IMG/VR virus record: IMGVR_UViG_3300046171_000110
Coordinates: 1-64,000 of that record
From: a virus
Strand: one strand, 5' to 3'
Length of the DNA: 64,000 nucleotides
In this document: one piece after another, positions 51,401 to 58,911 of the stretch
Layout: the number at the start of each line of letters is the position of its first letter
Position numbering within the stretch: the stretch's first letter is position 1
The notes under the pieces: model-generated
What the model saw: only the letters and a program-made list of their open reading frames with translations
Database searches by the model: none
Told to the model about the DNA's origin: nothing
Translations under genes and position numbers: made by a program

Positions 51401-52728
51401 GAAGATTCTCTACTTGTGTCATCAATCACTTGATGTTGGATTAATGCTTCGTTTGCTGAGGCTACTGCTGGATTAGTTCTACTGCTATAACTGTCTTTGT
51501 CTATATTTGTTAGCCCACCAACATTATGCTCCGATATTGCACCAGAGTAACTTTCATTCCAATCAGATGCGTGAGCGTAACTTGCCTCGATAAAATCAGA
51601 TTTTGTAGTAGTATTCATTCTCTTGTTTTGGCTAGGGAAACCAGCCGCAACATCTAATTGGGTACCTGAATCTGTGACAGTATTCTTTACAACTCCTGTT
51701 TTGTTAGCATCCTCTTCGCTAATTCTAGCAGCGGCGGGGCTTGATTGAACCTGCATGTGTAAATCTTGGAATGCAATAAATTCACGGTCATGGCCCACAT
51801 CGTAAAGTAATATTCTAACAAAATTGTCCGTACACTGGTAAGGGTCTAAGTAAGCAACAACTGGTGCAGTTATTGAAGTTCCTACAACCTCAAGGTAGTT
51901 CAATTCGATTGTTTTGTTAATGTGCTGTACTAAGTTCTGAGCCGTTTCTATACAACTATTTCCGATGAGGAAGTTTTCTAATGGAATACTATCCCTTGGG
52001 TTAGCATCTACTTCCCCTACTCCGCCGTTAAAGCCTTTCCAAACCTCTGCTTCGTTAAGCGTTCCTCTACTCTTACAGAACAGACCTTCAACTGCGTGAG
52101 GATTGGTGTAGTGCATGTTCATCCATATTGTATCACTTTGTCTAATTCCACCCGGACAGTAAGGATGTGCCCAAGCCCTGTTTAGGAATGTCTCTTTGAC
52201 TTTTGGCCAAGTGCTTGCAGAAGTAGCGTACAAGTCTTCAACATATATTTCGTCACCTGCCGAAGGAGTAAAACCAGTATCAGGGCTGGTAATAGTTAAT
52301 GTGTTTCCTGACCTATTATTGTAAAACCCTCTCTTCACATTTCCACTAGAATCTACCCAAGCAACTCTAAAATTATAATCGCTGTCAGGACTTTTGATAG
52401 GGAAAAGGCTGGCATCGTCTAGTTTGATAGAAGTAGCAGGACTTCCAACAACCAAAACCGCCTTTGCTCTAGGTCGCTTACTGATAATCTTTGGTAAATG
52501 GGGATTGGTAGAGGGGCCAGCCCTTAACTCGATAGCACTGACATATTGCTTCATCCCGTAGTCAGCGTTACCACCTTGTGTTGTAACATTAGAACGGTCA
52601 TAGTAAAACGACCTTCTTCTTTCGTAACCAGCACTAATCAAACTTGGATTGTCAGCAATACTGTTGTAATTCATATCCTGATAACCCGGAGCAGGAGTAA
52701 TGTGTGCTCCAACTCTGATGTCTCGCAA
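39493..52728 (-). CDS. Giant virion protein (about 4411 aa) with beta-propeller and LamG domains
   Basis: About 480 kDa. The start is uncertain: the first in-frame start is TTG (52728) without a ribosome binding site; the next Met is residue 19. The chain is rich in Gly, Ser, Asn, His and Tyr with very few cysteines. Near residues 3165-3435 (plus 42430-43230) is a beta-propeller with the repeated pattern FNSDGTKMWLSG...VREYTLSTPYDTST. Near 3975-4235 (plus 40030-40800) is a LamG/concanavalin-like domain (NGLALWLRADS, LSFDGGDQLTLP, EFTIFMV, IGKIAEVIHYNRKLT). These are typical adhesion modules. It is most likely a tail-tip or side-fibre protein that recognises the host surface. It takes up a fifth of the window. 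Confidence 0.85.
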   Translation of the reverse strand: MRDIRVGAHITPAPGYQDMNYNSIADNPSLISAGYERRRSFYYDRSNVTTQGGNADYGMKQYVSAIELRAGPSTNPHLPKIISKRPRAKAVLVVGSPATSIKLDDASLFPIKSPDSDYNFRVAWVDSSGNVKRGFYNNRSGNTLTITSPDTGFTPSAGDEIYVEDLYATSASTWPKVKETFLNRAWAHPYCPGGIRQSDTIWMNMHYTNPHAVEGLFCKSRGTLNEAEVWKGFNGGVGEVDANPRDSIPLENFLIGNSCIETAQNLVQHINKTIELNYLEVVGTSITAPVVAYLDPYQCTDNFVRILLYDVGHDREFIAFQDLHMQVQSSPAAARISEEDANKTGVVKNTVTDSGTQLDVAAGFPSQNKRMNTTTKSDFIEASYAHASDWNESYSGAISEHNVGGLTNIDKDSYSSRTNPAVASANEALIQHQVIDDTSRESSTFFDTPDGTRVIPAFLAMKGIRNSVLDLTSHTEARLQYLDQWTDMDFVRRLTLDLGEVRLKDGVTNIESAAREVVRLINQAGAKNGKTHARRPNDQFLGDSSKFDLSSPGPKSNAYSTNIDPAATHLHADFAATASTHDPAPFWDPSKAFSSHDRGTHMGYVRAHLGRVVLDSEDNPGFSIVIHSTIPGAAGRNFCTWLDSSKAQSPYRPQFLIGHGGRFRNYWCQPDEMTGENMHPAPMPINRFGRPFAPITTLKEHLPPENPSDPFLNNLNFGPDRTDSAGALVSANTEVVSGRNSNTLLNESFETKSPASTLVDGLRIGTRAKARINFGGLTQAGVPGWAPDVSKWGFDNDGTQNHFLSKYGNPSNVSDAMTVTTDGSNDGYIPKVDMKKENIGNNPLYGFRFVDHRGDNHTIRMVYRQFGQSFANDNTYLPATLDEEVIIHFDDRDVGQGGFTIGRHMVGTGEVCGEKTGGAPKKLKGNLWNNYPAPIVGVEVATSYSSGTMTVVLDAPYDTSAPAVMQTHPDILGYLGFPESGMFQLSKHGTDTTNDHQGLNFYYTSRTHNDYSGTHKFFGVIGGSSSHTNGDWFMSPRLNFTSLLTDEVIAAAVEYAINMPDSGLKGLDVTSFDCTNMFAPDGQTLGEWGVSPTAIRIHTRADRKVALSKLFEVTRSKDWGLLEGASTDSVVSSKHTGGLSTGEIDAGTRLDIGYIPSTVLHITTKYRGSNANTATPILVDSQNNMVDITTWQRNLRGENFTDVAGDHIIPRVDAPCLEIHNVTSTEVHAASNESWALFGKLASNAANSWGQPFLIWYSTTDWAEVRSKPGTSSVTHVNIIAKSANFSPNNHDVIFKSYSSNGYGKEIDGVRRAGSKKASPFLYFRGGRDSPDHWVPLYFGGGFSGAVVDINDGTQNDYSEFYTHPYSSGPTGSAGMQNIGEVAGSYALLDTNAMLAMFPGTPYLDQHRGQNNPPFFNQDALLTFDMTKTANNKVTGIDYTDGINTVNANIPSPIVLRFAHPHARYSPSGDVTDHTTYMVFGPGQAFPHNTAAHEPQGSRIVTLGNGYSAVPIHFNSDATKDTFLPNQLANGDSTEHSGFNRGSAEAHLPMTTFFQKNNETGFNYVMNWQPTKGFPSEDASTTKNYNQVNTKAFYYDGSVATTANLPKHYHPFNHVFSDISSNAVGSSSHLTTRKSAVVWHMDGGYHPGGHFLDNCVSKNPNHPLGVRLDTGSGAAHNVSAFRPCGLLAQAYLAFYGETPTNQVVNENIVIVDATRVQNAEELATIISASINTFPGKDPLKAMGGTFMPSMQNAHKQDRYGWVKASIVSYTAESGGTPASLVIDGSYDKLPNYGWVRVSDGTDAHYAPYISTSYSSPNLTLTLAKSPDGGSTNLINPDDSSAFTYDSRVTYEAYVWTKAGTHRHNNDSANTSRDHMCQVHFSGFVDAVDRTRPVGAVGWHGERYSYFNSLDLGSNTYAAGLGAWHPFLGFNPYGAAETCLTGSAPVTVTGETAANTFTSDYCVTGLASRHLIVISHESELPLIAKADRNGTTCTGDLLIANQTDSSNGVGTIAWDTGKVHNKDRYVGPATAGPHVEVQIHSSQFVPVVAGDYPAGNALPADNKWHRAFQSGDMVRANACRYPTGDLFWDESLLPSNTLSEYAGTYATECVGITGQDHYLDSAANQGHTGLFGYYNKRSAARNFLPEHVVWKRMDGGSLTMPAVNARGLGMIPWVKRKDSSATDYKLVGEKILGNVRFSFETTNAAMFPIIQAQELGHPQLAEQHPLEVRNALLIPNEHLQFDSVKVIDDTGQEHRIEGGSPFGTVIMDFRHISDREIEGLAPALAGAGVNPNLKIRLPNPDEVPGNIVIRSGFDRIQAYQNETIGSGGLHHPAQNITQIRQMFDHEYAGPRVWPTWENNGWEHLSQDSDDISLAQANSRLKFPASNKEGWHDHTDNNPLKSSFEPHDRSLYFHVTRMGATMTHRYDLDELSFTAYDETNNEIDVDSTPEDTTWVDTSEQSGSRYFLRVYDPTTDKGVIASYTGKGTNKFTGVVVSPEFKSFVTGKTGLKVTPSYYVPAGTTRMFAARRLRDHSEYSGASPDMQKINWHGMYSALPTNNSELLGSAAKTPHSAISAPKMTPMPIPRMGHHYVTPSMALMPGHYAHPAYQRIYDLHTACKSSSYSPFDSDLIGTIEASRLGLDSEDVTTKGFTRDPLLWFSAASAAYGPSDIHGGAFTLLTETKLKYEGYGIAASVGTDAGDINAAGGHTLVLEAAATYTMNNHFPDPLEVGSYQIIIQPNVFKQQLQGFHQNHSDAIKAPSEAGAKVTELTGQQVNTVIAIEKNVDTRGAYALILAEAMMADVRGCEVILNEVILDIDPDPGSQFASLPPLALYNPLGVQESTSPSFTRRSLPYRPGMFVSSTPGRTLTIPWWSILHKDGATASGASKFKHLEWYKPDNYYELCRAGYGAVGAQITLAGYPTSFLDIYEPHKRVRSLNPHCVVLYAEVRSGEILVDNADLFPVYPYYGEVLEYTRDGKRYTASYTDVRGTLATGSLGATAAFDGVTEITTGFWANINTSEEIILKLSRPYDNDISDALYLDSETSLLTRNLPQLANGSRDTNSLHPADAFLCMWHPNLGRPFTWYSDDSSRAIYTKAGTADTPVDQKPYNHVPEHFETIHYHDFNYVASKGPFALGMKWIKPPVIETDSYSLQAVSNSVGITANRVGINFQQIANTTTWMTGIRVVGDDIITSNRGNNNDYDTDNILFSKIDIANTNGTYDQQSSGIGDSDINSCDGFDIDPTGTKMIIANFHGAGVRSATLRTPFDLTTISLNGSQKSSGGSRVRAVAWNNDGSKYYMAYGSALRQFTTTTAYVVASGDSEGSSASISANTISDVLFNSDGTKMWLSGAGGYVREYTLSTPYDTSTFSLDVTLDLRTYFLNKSASVSQSGSDATPWISGIDWSDDGTKLYVSTLYGVIDDSKMSNNPSPSTVNGVDGASTTNRFPIMEISISTSTLREGTGEAFTASEIDADSALTHQGGTVGSNKYNFFGFWPGGSHGAGAVSRLESYGHSLMGWGSDTFGMDCETYQDSTGVATLSLPNDRNRCFGYRMAVRQLYNRPRWSPYIRGWLEVANSNAMLGYYNGPLIQQDSKTNGWDYVGSISGQTDVDFNALYVGILERITQVSSLLGQDQLGRQVRYSDGRRMTGPFGCPVRTARNASTVTRFFPNDEEGQGIEELSQAHRHYMVDWWGNTRGEDVRRFPVRGFGLRPSWDPEDAYKDTNVTHRPAANGLFGGDGNDRQSGNANTVNNDGTNMGTVDWFNPASMLRVGDRGDGRGCRWPTVFNESLLMAVSENHDATGLVLSSNTAEPVYGQGLVRPSNETLQAGEIERGISDRVDLDSDDGLLKPSAHVGEAIETVNADTRGAEPVSRDDVRLGLDVDTIAELNDGVSREYIVMSTEAHSLHTDREVGQRTNIRGAYNFGSRTLKDLDMTALDWSAAPVTGVVKHSDAHAMWPLGGTYVMDWNKHAGNLDVKGWGQQIPQNGLALWLRADSIDVDNGDAISEWKDQSGDGRDFTQTTASKKPTFVATDATFNNRPCLSFDGGDQLTLPFDVNLNTNEFTIFMVMSVTNDNDANQLGYESRSSSPVTRSGFNLYADMTGGNNQWEFWAGAKTSWSAAKSAVGSITLNQPDLLTMFVEGGNGASGTVTAQTLRVDGTPVQTLTPNFYKSTADPQSIGTLGTVSAPLIGKIAEVIHYNRKLTEAEMNLVEGYLSIRYNISISQSTWNPSNPYQDDDHDPISQNINNSDSNIQFLYRPAFGLDFKHSQMFRSYVALKYRSPQENSNFYRATAGGKYGMFTSDAPGARTGTPSSPPYAPVYTVDPATSTTVPVSQGPNIPGVDVTGYDKSDITSPVARMVMSENTLEHFRADASRRSIDDDEGDYSVQPRHSQTLHPKGSKGDASYNTGDHSGE

Positions 52729-52735
52729 GAAGTTT

Positions 52736-53063
52736 TCACTGAGATGCGTGGTCGTCTCCCGAATCGACTACGGTAAGATAGTGGTCGGAGGTGTTTCTAG
52801 CGCTGTAAGTAAACCATTCTCCGTTAGGCAAAAATGCTCTTCGGTATCTAGCCTGCCCACCTAGATTAGCAACTTCTGTAGGAGGCGCTGTTGGTATAGG
52901 AAAGATATTAGCGTCTTCTACATAGACACGATAATTACTTGAATCGTAAGGTCTGGTTACCTTGGTACCACTACGGTGCGTACCTCTTTGGATAGTGTAA
53001 GAAAACGGACCAAAAATCTCAGGGTCTTGAGGAGAGATAGCATCTGCTCTTCTACGACTGGAT
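52736..53063 (-). CDS. C-terminal frame of the gene upstream of the giant protein
   Basis: About 108 open codons. The continuous sequence SPQDPEIFGPFSYTIQRGTH, RPYDSSNYRVYVEDANIFPI and RRAFLPNGEWFTYSARNTSD reads as a structured virion protein without a start codon. It continues the 52957-53292 frame after a one-base shift near 53046-53052. It ends with TGA 8 nt before the TTG start of the giant gene, and a +1 shift at that stop (CAG TGA A) would join the two frames. Confidence 0.6.
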
Positions 53064-53292
53064 TAGGGTTCCAAGAATGCGCTGTATGAGTAGCGTCTAT
53101 GTGCAACTTCATACTGTTATCAGGGCCGGGGAAAATACCCTTGTCTGGATTGTCAAAGAAGAACTCCTCGAATAGAGGTATTTCAACAAGCGCACGAGTG
53201 CTTGCGTACTGACTACCTAACTGGTAATCGTGCTGAACTGTGTCTAGGCTCTGGAACAATCTGTCGTTGATTGTTGTCCCGTCATTACACAT
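52957..53292 (-). CDS. Small virion protein, N-terminal frame (frameshifted)
   Basis: Starts at the ATG at 53292 (MCNDGTTINDRLFQSLDTVQ), overlapping the preceding gene's TAA. It contains YASTRALVEIPLFEEFFFDN and FPGPDNSMKLHIDATHTAHS. The authentic frame ends at NPNPVVEE near 53050; the remaining codons to 52957 are out of frame. Restoring one base (GAGGCAGAT instead of GAGCAGAT) gives about 185 aa ending at 52736. Role unknown; probably tail. Confidence 0.6.
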   Translation of the reverse strand: MCNDGTTINDRLFQSLDTVQHDYQLGSQYASTRALVEIPLFEEFFFDNPDKGIFPGPDNSMKLHIDATHTAHSWNPNPVVEEQMLSLLKTLRFLVRFLTLSKEVRTVVVPR

Positions 53293-54027
53293 TGGACTCT
53301 TCGCTAAACTTATCATCGACATGCAGTACGCTAGTCTCATCTATTCCAGTAGCAGTAACCCAAGCGTTGAATGAATCCGCTTCTGAGCCATCCGCTAGTA
53401 CAAATGTACCTGAACCTACAAGTCCAGTACTGTTACTGAATGAAAATAAAGTACCTGCCTTACTGGTATATTCAGCACTGGCAAACTGCTTTTGTTCTCC
53501 TTGGTTACCTGATAATTCAAGATAAACTCTTCCTGTAGCAGGGAAACAATAAGTTCCCCAAGATTGTAAATCGTCAGCATTGTTGTTCAAAGGTAGCACT
53601 GATATCTGTCTCTTTGTACCTATACTGATAGTAGCATTGACTTTGGCTTGACAGTCTCTACGAGTGTTCCAAGCCAATCTGCTGAGTGGGGCTGGGTCCC
53701 AAGTCTCCTTTGTGTTGACTGCTCCTTGACCTCCACCGCCAAGAGTCATTGTCACTACCGGGGCACCCGCATGATTTCTTTGACAATGTGAGAATCTGGG
53801 ACTGGCTGAGCCTTTGACACTAACAGTTGAGGATGCTATATCGCTTATCAAACCGTGTGCCCTAAGTACAGTGTTACCATCGCTGTCATCTCCAAAAGAA
53901 AGCACTCTTGCTCTCGACATAAGGTGTTCAATACTGATGACATTACCCAAACCCGCATCAGTCACTACCTTTGATAACTGAGCAAAACGGTTCCTATCAC
54001 AAGGCTGTATGACTAAACTAGTAACAT
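53285..54027 (-). CDS. Structural protein with probable frameshift just after its start
   Basis: The longest frame with a start codon begins at GTG 53965 (226 aa), but coding sequence in the same frame extends upstream through NNVTSLVIQPCDRNRFAQLS without any start. The preceding gene ends TAATG at 54025-54029, yet that ATG is out of frame and stops after four codons. One base lost between about 54012 and 54024 explains both facts. The protein is beta-rich (VTMTLGGGGQGAVNTKETWD; TGRVYLELSGNQGE), likely virion. Confidence 0.55.
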
Positions 54028-56900
54028 TATTTCCTTGACTTATGCTCTATAATGTCGAAATACTCATGTACGATTGTACTTTGATTAGTGCTACCTCTAC
54101 CTGCTGATTGAGGCTCTATGAATAACTCATCATCATTAACAACCGCAGCATTGGTTCCTGCACCTATGGTAATGCTGTTGGTAGTGACGGCTGTAACTGT
54201 ACCTAAATTTGTTCCGTCTGCTTTGTAAATGATGTTGTCTACCGCAACTAATTGATTAGCAGTTCCTCCATCAACTGACATAGCGCCAGTAGTAGAACTA
54301 ACATAGCCACCTGAATTATTTATTTTCAAACCTATACGGTTTCTTCTACCATTGGAAGGGTCTCTGAACTTAACGCCAGCAACTTCTGAAAAATCATTTG
54401 AGCCGACTAGATTAGCCTTCACGAGTACTTTGTGGAAAGTAGAAGAGCGAGATGCTAGTTCAGGCCTAGCCACTCTTATCGCTTGAGGAGTAGTTTGAGG
54501 GCTGTCAGTACTGGTGTTAGGTAGATAATTAGTCGGACAAAGGCTGAAGTCTAGTTGGTCTTCACCTACATTACCTTCTGAGTCTTCGCCCTCTAAGTCA
54601 CCGTCATTGAAACCAAACATGTCAGGAGTATCGAAAGTAACCAATCCTCCCGGCGCAACTATACCTAATGGTCTGACTGCAATTGAATCCCTTATCAAAT
54701 CAATAATACGGGTAGAGCCAACAACTGTGCTTACATCAGGTAAGGTTTTACTTACTAACAACTTAGGAGAGCCATCTGTCATTTTGACTATAGCATTATT
54801 AATAGCGGCAGTATTGAAACTGCTGTTGGTTGGCGTTGCTGAAAATACAATTGTTTTCGCAGTGTGGTCTATCTTAGCAGTTTGGTTGGTAACTGATGAG
54901 AAAGGACTGTGACCGTCAATTGATATTCTGTGAGCAGGTATGATAGCGCCGTCTACTCCGAAAGACTTGACACTCTGCAAAGTAAGGGTGGCAGTAGAAA
55001 TATTGGTAGTTAGCCTAGATGTAGCGCCGACATTAAAATGCTCACCTGTTCTATCAATAGCGTTGTAATGAATCTGTACAAACGGAGCATAGTCATAATC
55101 TTCTAACTCAGGTAAGATTAGTGTCGCTATTCTACTTTCTATAGAAGGAATGACTGACTTGATGTTTGTACTAGAATCTGTAGAAGAAACTGATTTGAGT
55201 AAGAAAGGTTCGGTATCAAATTCTGGACCACCTATCGCCAACAAACCTCTTTGACTTTCGTCTATATCCGCCATGCCATTTTCTACAAATGTAGATACTC
55301 TTGAGGAAGATACTACATCTTTCAAAGCCATTGGTCCATGTTCGTCAAAACTAGACACTATTGAATTTACAGGAATTATATCTTTGATGTTCCCAAACTG
55401 AGGGATGAATGTAGCACTTACAACATCACTGCCCGCATCTAACTTCTTCTCTACTAAATGCGATTCAGTAGGCGGCAATGCTCCCATAAACGGATGACTG
55501 CTAACATGATTGAGAATATGTCTACCCGTATGACCTATCAAGAAGTCTTGGCCCATATTTGTAGTACTGGCAGAAAACTGGTTGTATTCATGAGAGTCTA
55601 TGGCCATGCTCATAGAGAAAACAATACCGTGGTTTTCAAAGTCACTTTCATCAATTATAACTTGCCCTTGTCTTTGTGAAAACTGAGTGCCACTACCTTG
55701 TGGTTGGAATACATTACCATTTCCACCGTCTACTATACAGTCACCCGTAATTACTACGAACTCACCTGCATCGTGAGCCATTAACAGTCCTCTTCGACCA
55801 TTGCTAGAAGCAGCGAAATCAAGATGAATAGATTCGACTACTATGTTACCAGTACTACTGTCTATAGAAATTAATCTAACTCTTTCGGGGGCTTTATTGG
55901 TAGGCTTACCCGTCTTTATATCATAGCCTAAAGGATTTATCAATAGGTTGTAAGGCACCTTTGGAATAGATATGTCACTAGTAGAAGTCGCTGCATATTT
56001 TTTAATGGAGTAATTACCGTGATTTGGAACTTGGGTACTAATAGTAAAGTTGACAAAAGTTAACTCGCTTTGTCCAGTTAACTCTTCTATTAAGGTCGCT
56101 GCTGCTGTAGAACCTATAGAAATTGTAGATTGACTAGTACTCGCTGTCAAAGCAGGTGTAGTGACTCTCGTGGCAATAGGGTTGATAGGCTCTTCAAACC
56201 GCCACAAACCAAGAGTACTATCGCTTTTTATTGGAGCAAAATCACTTCGACCTGACGCTTTTGCACCTGCTGACAGATGTATAGTCTCAAGCGTTCCTCT
56301 GAAATCACCACCTCTACCGCCTAGGAACATCTGGCTTTGTTGAGGTACTAATTGATGCTCTTCTTCTAATGTCTGTTGAACTAACAAGTCGCCATTAACA
56401 TGCATACTCAATACCTTTCTATCGAATGTAACAGTGACATTGAGTAGTTCTCTTGTGCCGTCAGTAAAGGCACTGACATCGTTACTGTCTTCATCCGAGC
56501 CTAGATTAGAGCCTGTGATTACTGAATTGACTGACGGGAATAGAATACCATCCCAGTAAGCCAAATCACCATTCGCTTTGTTGACAGGCTTGGCACTAGT
56601 CAAAGTGTATACTGAGTCTCTACCAGTGTTCTTGTTCTGTAATCTGATTTCAAAAGTAGCAGGTGCAGGGCTACTTGGTGCACCTACGCTCAGCCTCATT
56701 ACATTGTCTTGCTCAAATATTGTACCGCCACAGTCGGGTACGAACCATGTTTCCAAAGTAAATGAATTCATTGTAGTCGGCAACCGCTTGCGCTCAACAG
56801 TCTGCTTGCCGTGTAAGTTAGTGTTGTTAGTCGGTACGAGAACGCTGTCGCTGATACCGTTGAATCTCATACCATATCCTGCATTTATTAGTAAACTCAT
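54027..56900 (-). CDS. LamG-like tail protein (about 957 aa)
   Basis: The ATG at 56900 has AGGTG 7 nt upstream; a GTG at 56909 is an alternative. The N-terminal 230 residues form a concanavalin/LamG-like domain (GMRFNGISDSVLVP, SFTLETWFVPDCGGTIFEQD, TVTFDRKVLSMHVNGDLL, TLGLWRFEE). A long beta-rich body follows. The C-terminal 80 residues (NSGGYVSSTTGAMSVDGG through DDELFIEPQ) carry the module shared with other tail genes here. The glycan-binding type of domain suggests a role in host attachment. Confidence 0.7.
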   Translation of the reverse strand: MSLLINAGYGMRFNGISDSVLVPTNNTNLHGKQTVERKRLPTTMNSFTLETWFVPDCGGTIFEQDNVMRLSVGAPSSPAPATFEIRLQNKNTGRDSVYTLTSAKPVNKANGDLAYWDGILFPSVNSVITGSNLGSDEDSNDVSAFTDGTRELLNVTVTFDRKVLSMHVNGDLLVQQTLEEEHQLVPQQSQMFLGGRGGDFRGTLETIHLSAGAKASGRSDFAPIKSDSTLGLWRFEEPINPIATRVTTPALTASTSQSTISIGSTAAATLIEELTGQSELTFVNFTISTQVPNHGNYSIKKYAATSTSDISIPKVPYNLLINPLGYDIKTGKPTNKAPERVRLISIDSSTGNIVVESIHLDFAASSNGRRGLLMAHDAGEFVVITGDCIVDGGNGNVFQPQGSGTQFSQRQGQVIIDESDFENHGIVFSMSMAIDSHEYNQFSASTTNMGQDFLIGHTGRHILNHVSSHPFMGALPPTESHLVEKKLDAGSDVVSATFIPQFGNIKDIIPVNSIVSSFDEHGPMALKDVVSSSRVSTFVENGMADIDESQRGLLAIGGPEFDTEPFLLKSVSSTDSSTNIKSVIPSIESRIATLILPELEDYDYAPFVQIHYNAIDRTGEHFNVGATSRLTTNISTATLTLQSVKSFGVDGAIIPAHRISIDGHSPFSSVTNQTAKIDHTAKTIVFSATPTNSSFNTAAINNAIVKMTDGSPKLLVSKTLPDVSTVVGSTRIIDLIRDSIAVRPLGIVAPGGLVTFDTPDMFGFNDGDLEGEDSEGNVGEDQLDFSLCPTNYLPNTSTDSPQTTPQAIRVARPELASRSSTFHKVLVKANLVGSNDFSEVAGVKFRDPSNGRRNRIGLKINNSGGYVSSTTGAMSVDGGTANQLVAVDNIIYKADGTNLGTVTAVTTNSITIGAGTNAAVVNDDELFIEPQSAGRGSTNQSTIVHEYFDIIEHKSRK

Positions 56901-56901
56901 A

Positions 56902-58902
56902 TCATACACCTATCACATAGTCGGAAGCCATTAATTCGAGATTGAATGCGTAGTAGTTGTTCCCAGCATCATAACGCACATGAAGTTTCTCCGGTATAAT
57001 CCTCATACCACCATCGTTACCTCTTGCAGGTTGGTCTGTGAGAGTGACCCACATTTGCTGACCTGCTCCTACTAAGAAGCCAAACACTGCTTCTATTTCA
57101 TTTGGTATAATGGGCTCAATAAATTTGTCATACCAATTATCAGGACTTTCATCGCCCGCACCACCATCGCTCATACCCAGTAGTAAATTCTGCATAGGTT
57201 TGTTAGCAGACCTGTTATTACCCTCTGAGCCCTTGAGATTGGTTTCTATCTCACCAAAGGTCAAGAAGAAATTTCTAGCAACGCCCGTTACACCGGAACT
57301 CTGCACTAAACTGTCGTAAGGTATCTGTATACCACGAAGCAAATCTGCGTTCCTATTTGAGTTAGAAACCAAACCAACCAAATCTTGTACTTTGTCACCT
57401 GCTGACTTTCTTGACTCAGTAGGCATAGAGTTGGGGGAATGATATTCTACTCCAGTAAATAAATCAGTCAGACCGGGGCTTAGCAGATGAGGATGTTGAA
57501 TAGATAGATTAGGAATATAGTTTTGTTCAAAGAGTAAAAGAACACCCTCTTGTCTTACCGTAAACGCTGATGCCAAGGTTTTATCGCCACTAGGATTAAA
57601 CCCTGTTGTTACAGCATCTACCACATTTCCTGATATTTCAAAAGCCTCTTTGATTAAAGTCGCCATTGCTAACGCGGGGTTATTAGCCTCACCTATATTT
57701 TGGATAGGTACGCTAATAACAGCATCGAAATCAGCCACATTGTTAGATGTACCTAGTCTGACTAGACCAGCGTCTCTTAATTTTACAGGATTAGTCCCAC
57801 TTGAAACAGTAACTCCAAAATTAGAAAGTCCTGACCATTCGCTATCCACATCAAATTGTAACCTTACACCTGCTCTAGGTATACTGGTAGTATTGGTGTT
57901 GGTATTGACCAAATCTAAATTAGACCCTATGGCCATAGAACTGTCCCACAACAATCCTGTTATTGGAGGGTTCTCAAGCCAATAACTAGGAATCAACTTT
58001 ATTGTTTGAAATTTAAACATAGACTCTAGGCTTGGTTGATTGTTTACAAATATGCGGCGACCAGACAAAACCTCTGCATCGTTGGCAGCAGTTAATCCCA
58101 TGGTAAAAACAGCAGGGTCTCCGTCAACAATAGTAGGGTCATCAATTATGTAGTCTACAAATCCGATACTTTCACCAATGTGATTGAATGCTCTCAAAGA
58201 ATAATATATCCTGTCGTTTGTTGCAAGAGCCGTTGCTATATTAGTATCGAATGTTATGTTATTACCAGAAACTGACTGAACGGTTCCTATGAGAGAGCCG
58301 TCTTCCTTAACTAATCTATCACCTGTATTAATGATAACATCAGCGGGTATATTAGTTATAAAGGGTATAGAAAATATAAAACTCACAGTAATAGTGCTGG
58401 CAGAAGTGGCATAGTTAGTACTTGATTTGAACTGCGTAAACGGTCTGACATTTATTTCCTCAGTGTCACTACTCGCTTCTTCGTAATGTGACCCTACTGG
58501 TGCTCTAATAGTAATAGTACTACTTTGACCTTTAAATACATCATTTACTGGTAACCAAGTATCTTCTGATATAACGGAGCCGCCAATGAATGGGCGTGAA
58601 GGAAAGTGAAAAGAGTTTTTTCGAGTAGGTAATATTGCTCCAAAATTGATTGCGCTTCTCATTGGCCGATTGTCAAAATTAACACTACCGCCATTAGTGT
58701 TGAGACCTTCATCATCTACAAATATACCGTTGATATCTATCTTAATGGATGGCACATTCGTGTCTACAGCAAATCTTTGTAAGAAATTATTAGGTGTAGG
58801 GAAAGCGCTGACATTTCTATTGATTGACATGTCTATGCTTTGTGCGACCAAATCAATCTGGTCGTGTGCATTTGCTAGTGTAAGTCTGATTGGTATAGCC
58901 AT
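56902..58902 (-). CDS. Tail protein, paralogue B (666 aa)
   Basis: The start MAIPIRLTLANAHDQIDL aligns with MPIRLVQENGETISL of the neighbour at 58912. The C-terminal part shares KSAGDKVQDLVGLVSNSN, RGIQIPYDSL and ARNFFLT with it. An inserted module near 180-230 (ITVSFIFSIPFITNIPADV... TNDRIYYS) resembles the shared beta module. The two genes therefore look like an old tandem duplication of a tail or baseplate protein. It overlaps the next gene by a few nucleotides. Confidence 0.7.
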   Translation of the reverse strand: MAIPIRLTLANAHDQIDLVAQSIDMSINRNVSAFPTPNNFLQRFAVDTNVPSIKIDINGIFVDDEGLNTNGGSVNFDNRPMRSAINFGAILPTRKNSFHFPSRPFIGGSVISEDTWLPVNDVFKGQSSTITIRAPVGSHYEEASSDTEEINVRPFTQFKSSTNYATSASTITVSFIFSIPFITNIPADVIINTGDRLVKEDGSLIGTVQSVSGNNITFDTNIATALATNDRIYYSLRAFNHIGESIGFVDYIIDDPTIVDGDPAVFTMGLTAANDAEVLSGRRIFVNNQPSLESMFKFQTIKLIPSYWLENPPITGLLWDSSMAIGSNLDLVNTNTNTTSIPRAGVRLQFDVDSEWSGLSNFGVTVSSGTNPVKLRDAGLVRLGTSNNVADFDAVISVPIQNIGEANNPALAMATLIKEAFEISGNVVDAVTTGFNPSGDKTLASAFTVRQEGVLLLFEQNYIPNLSIQHPHLLSPGLTDLFTGVEYHSPNSMPTESRKSAGDKVQDLVGLVSNSNRNADLLRGIQIPYDSLVQSSGVTGVARNFFLTFGEIETNLKGSEGNNRSANKPMQNLLLGMSDGGAGDESPDNWYDKFIEPIIPNEIEAVFGFLVGAGQQMWVTLTDQPARGNDGGMRIIPEKLHVRYDAGNNYYAFNLELMASDYVIGV

Positions 58903-58911
58903 TTTATCACC

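Noticed and set aside
39493-52728. Small + strand frames opposite the giant gene
   Set aside because: All are antisense shadows without ribosome binding sites or sensible composition.
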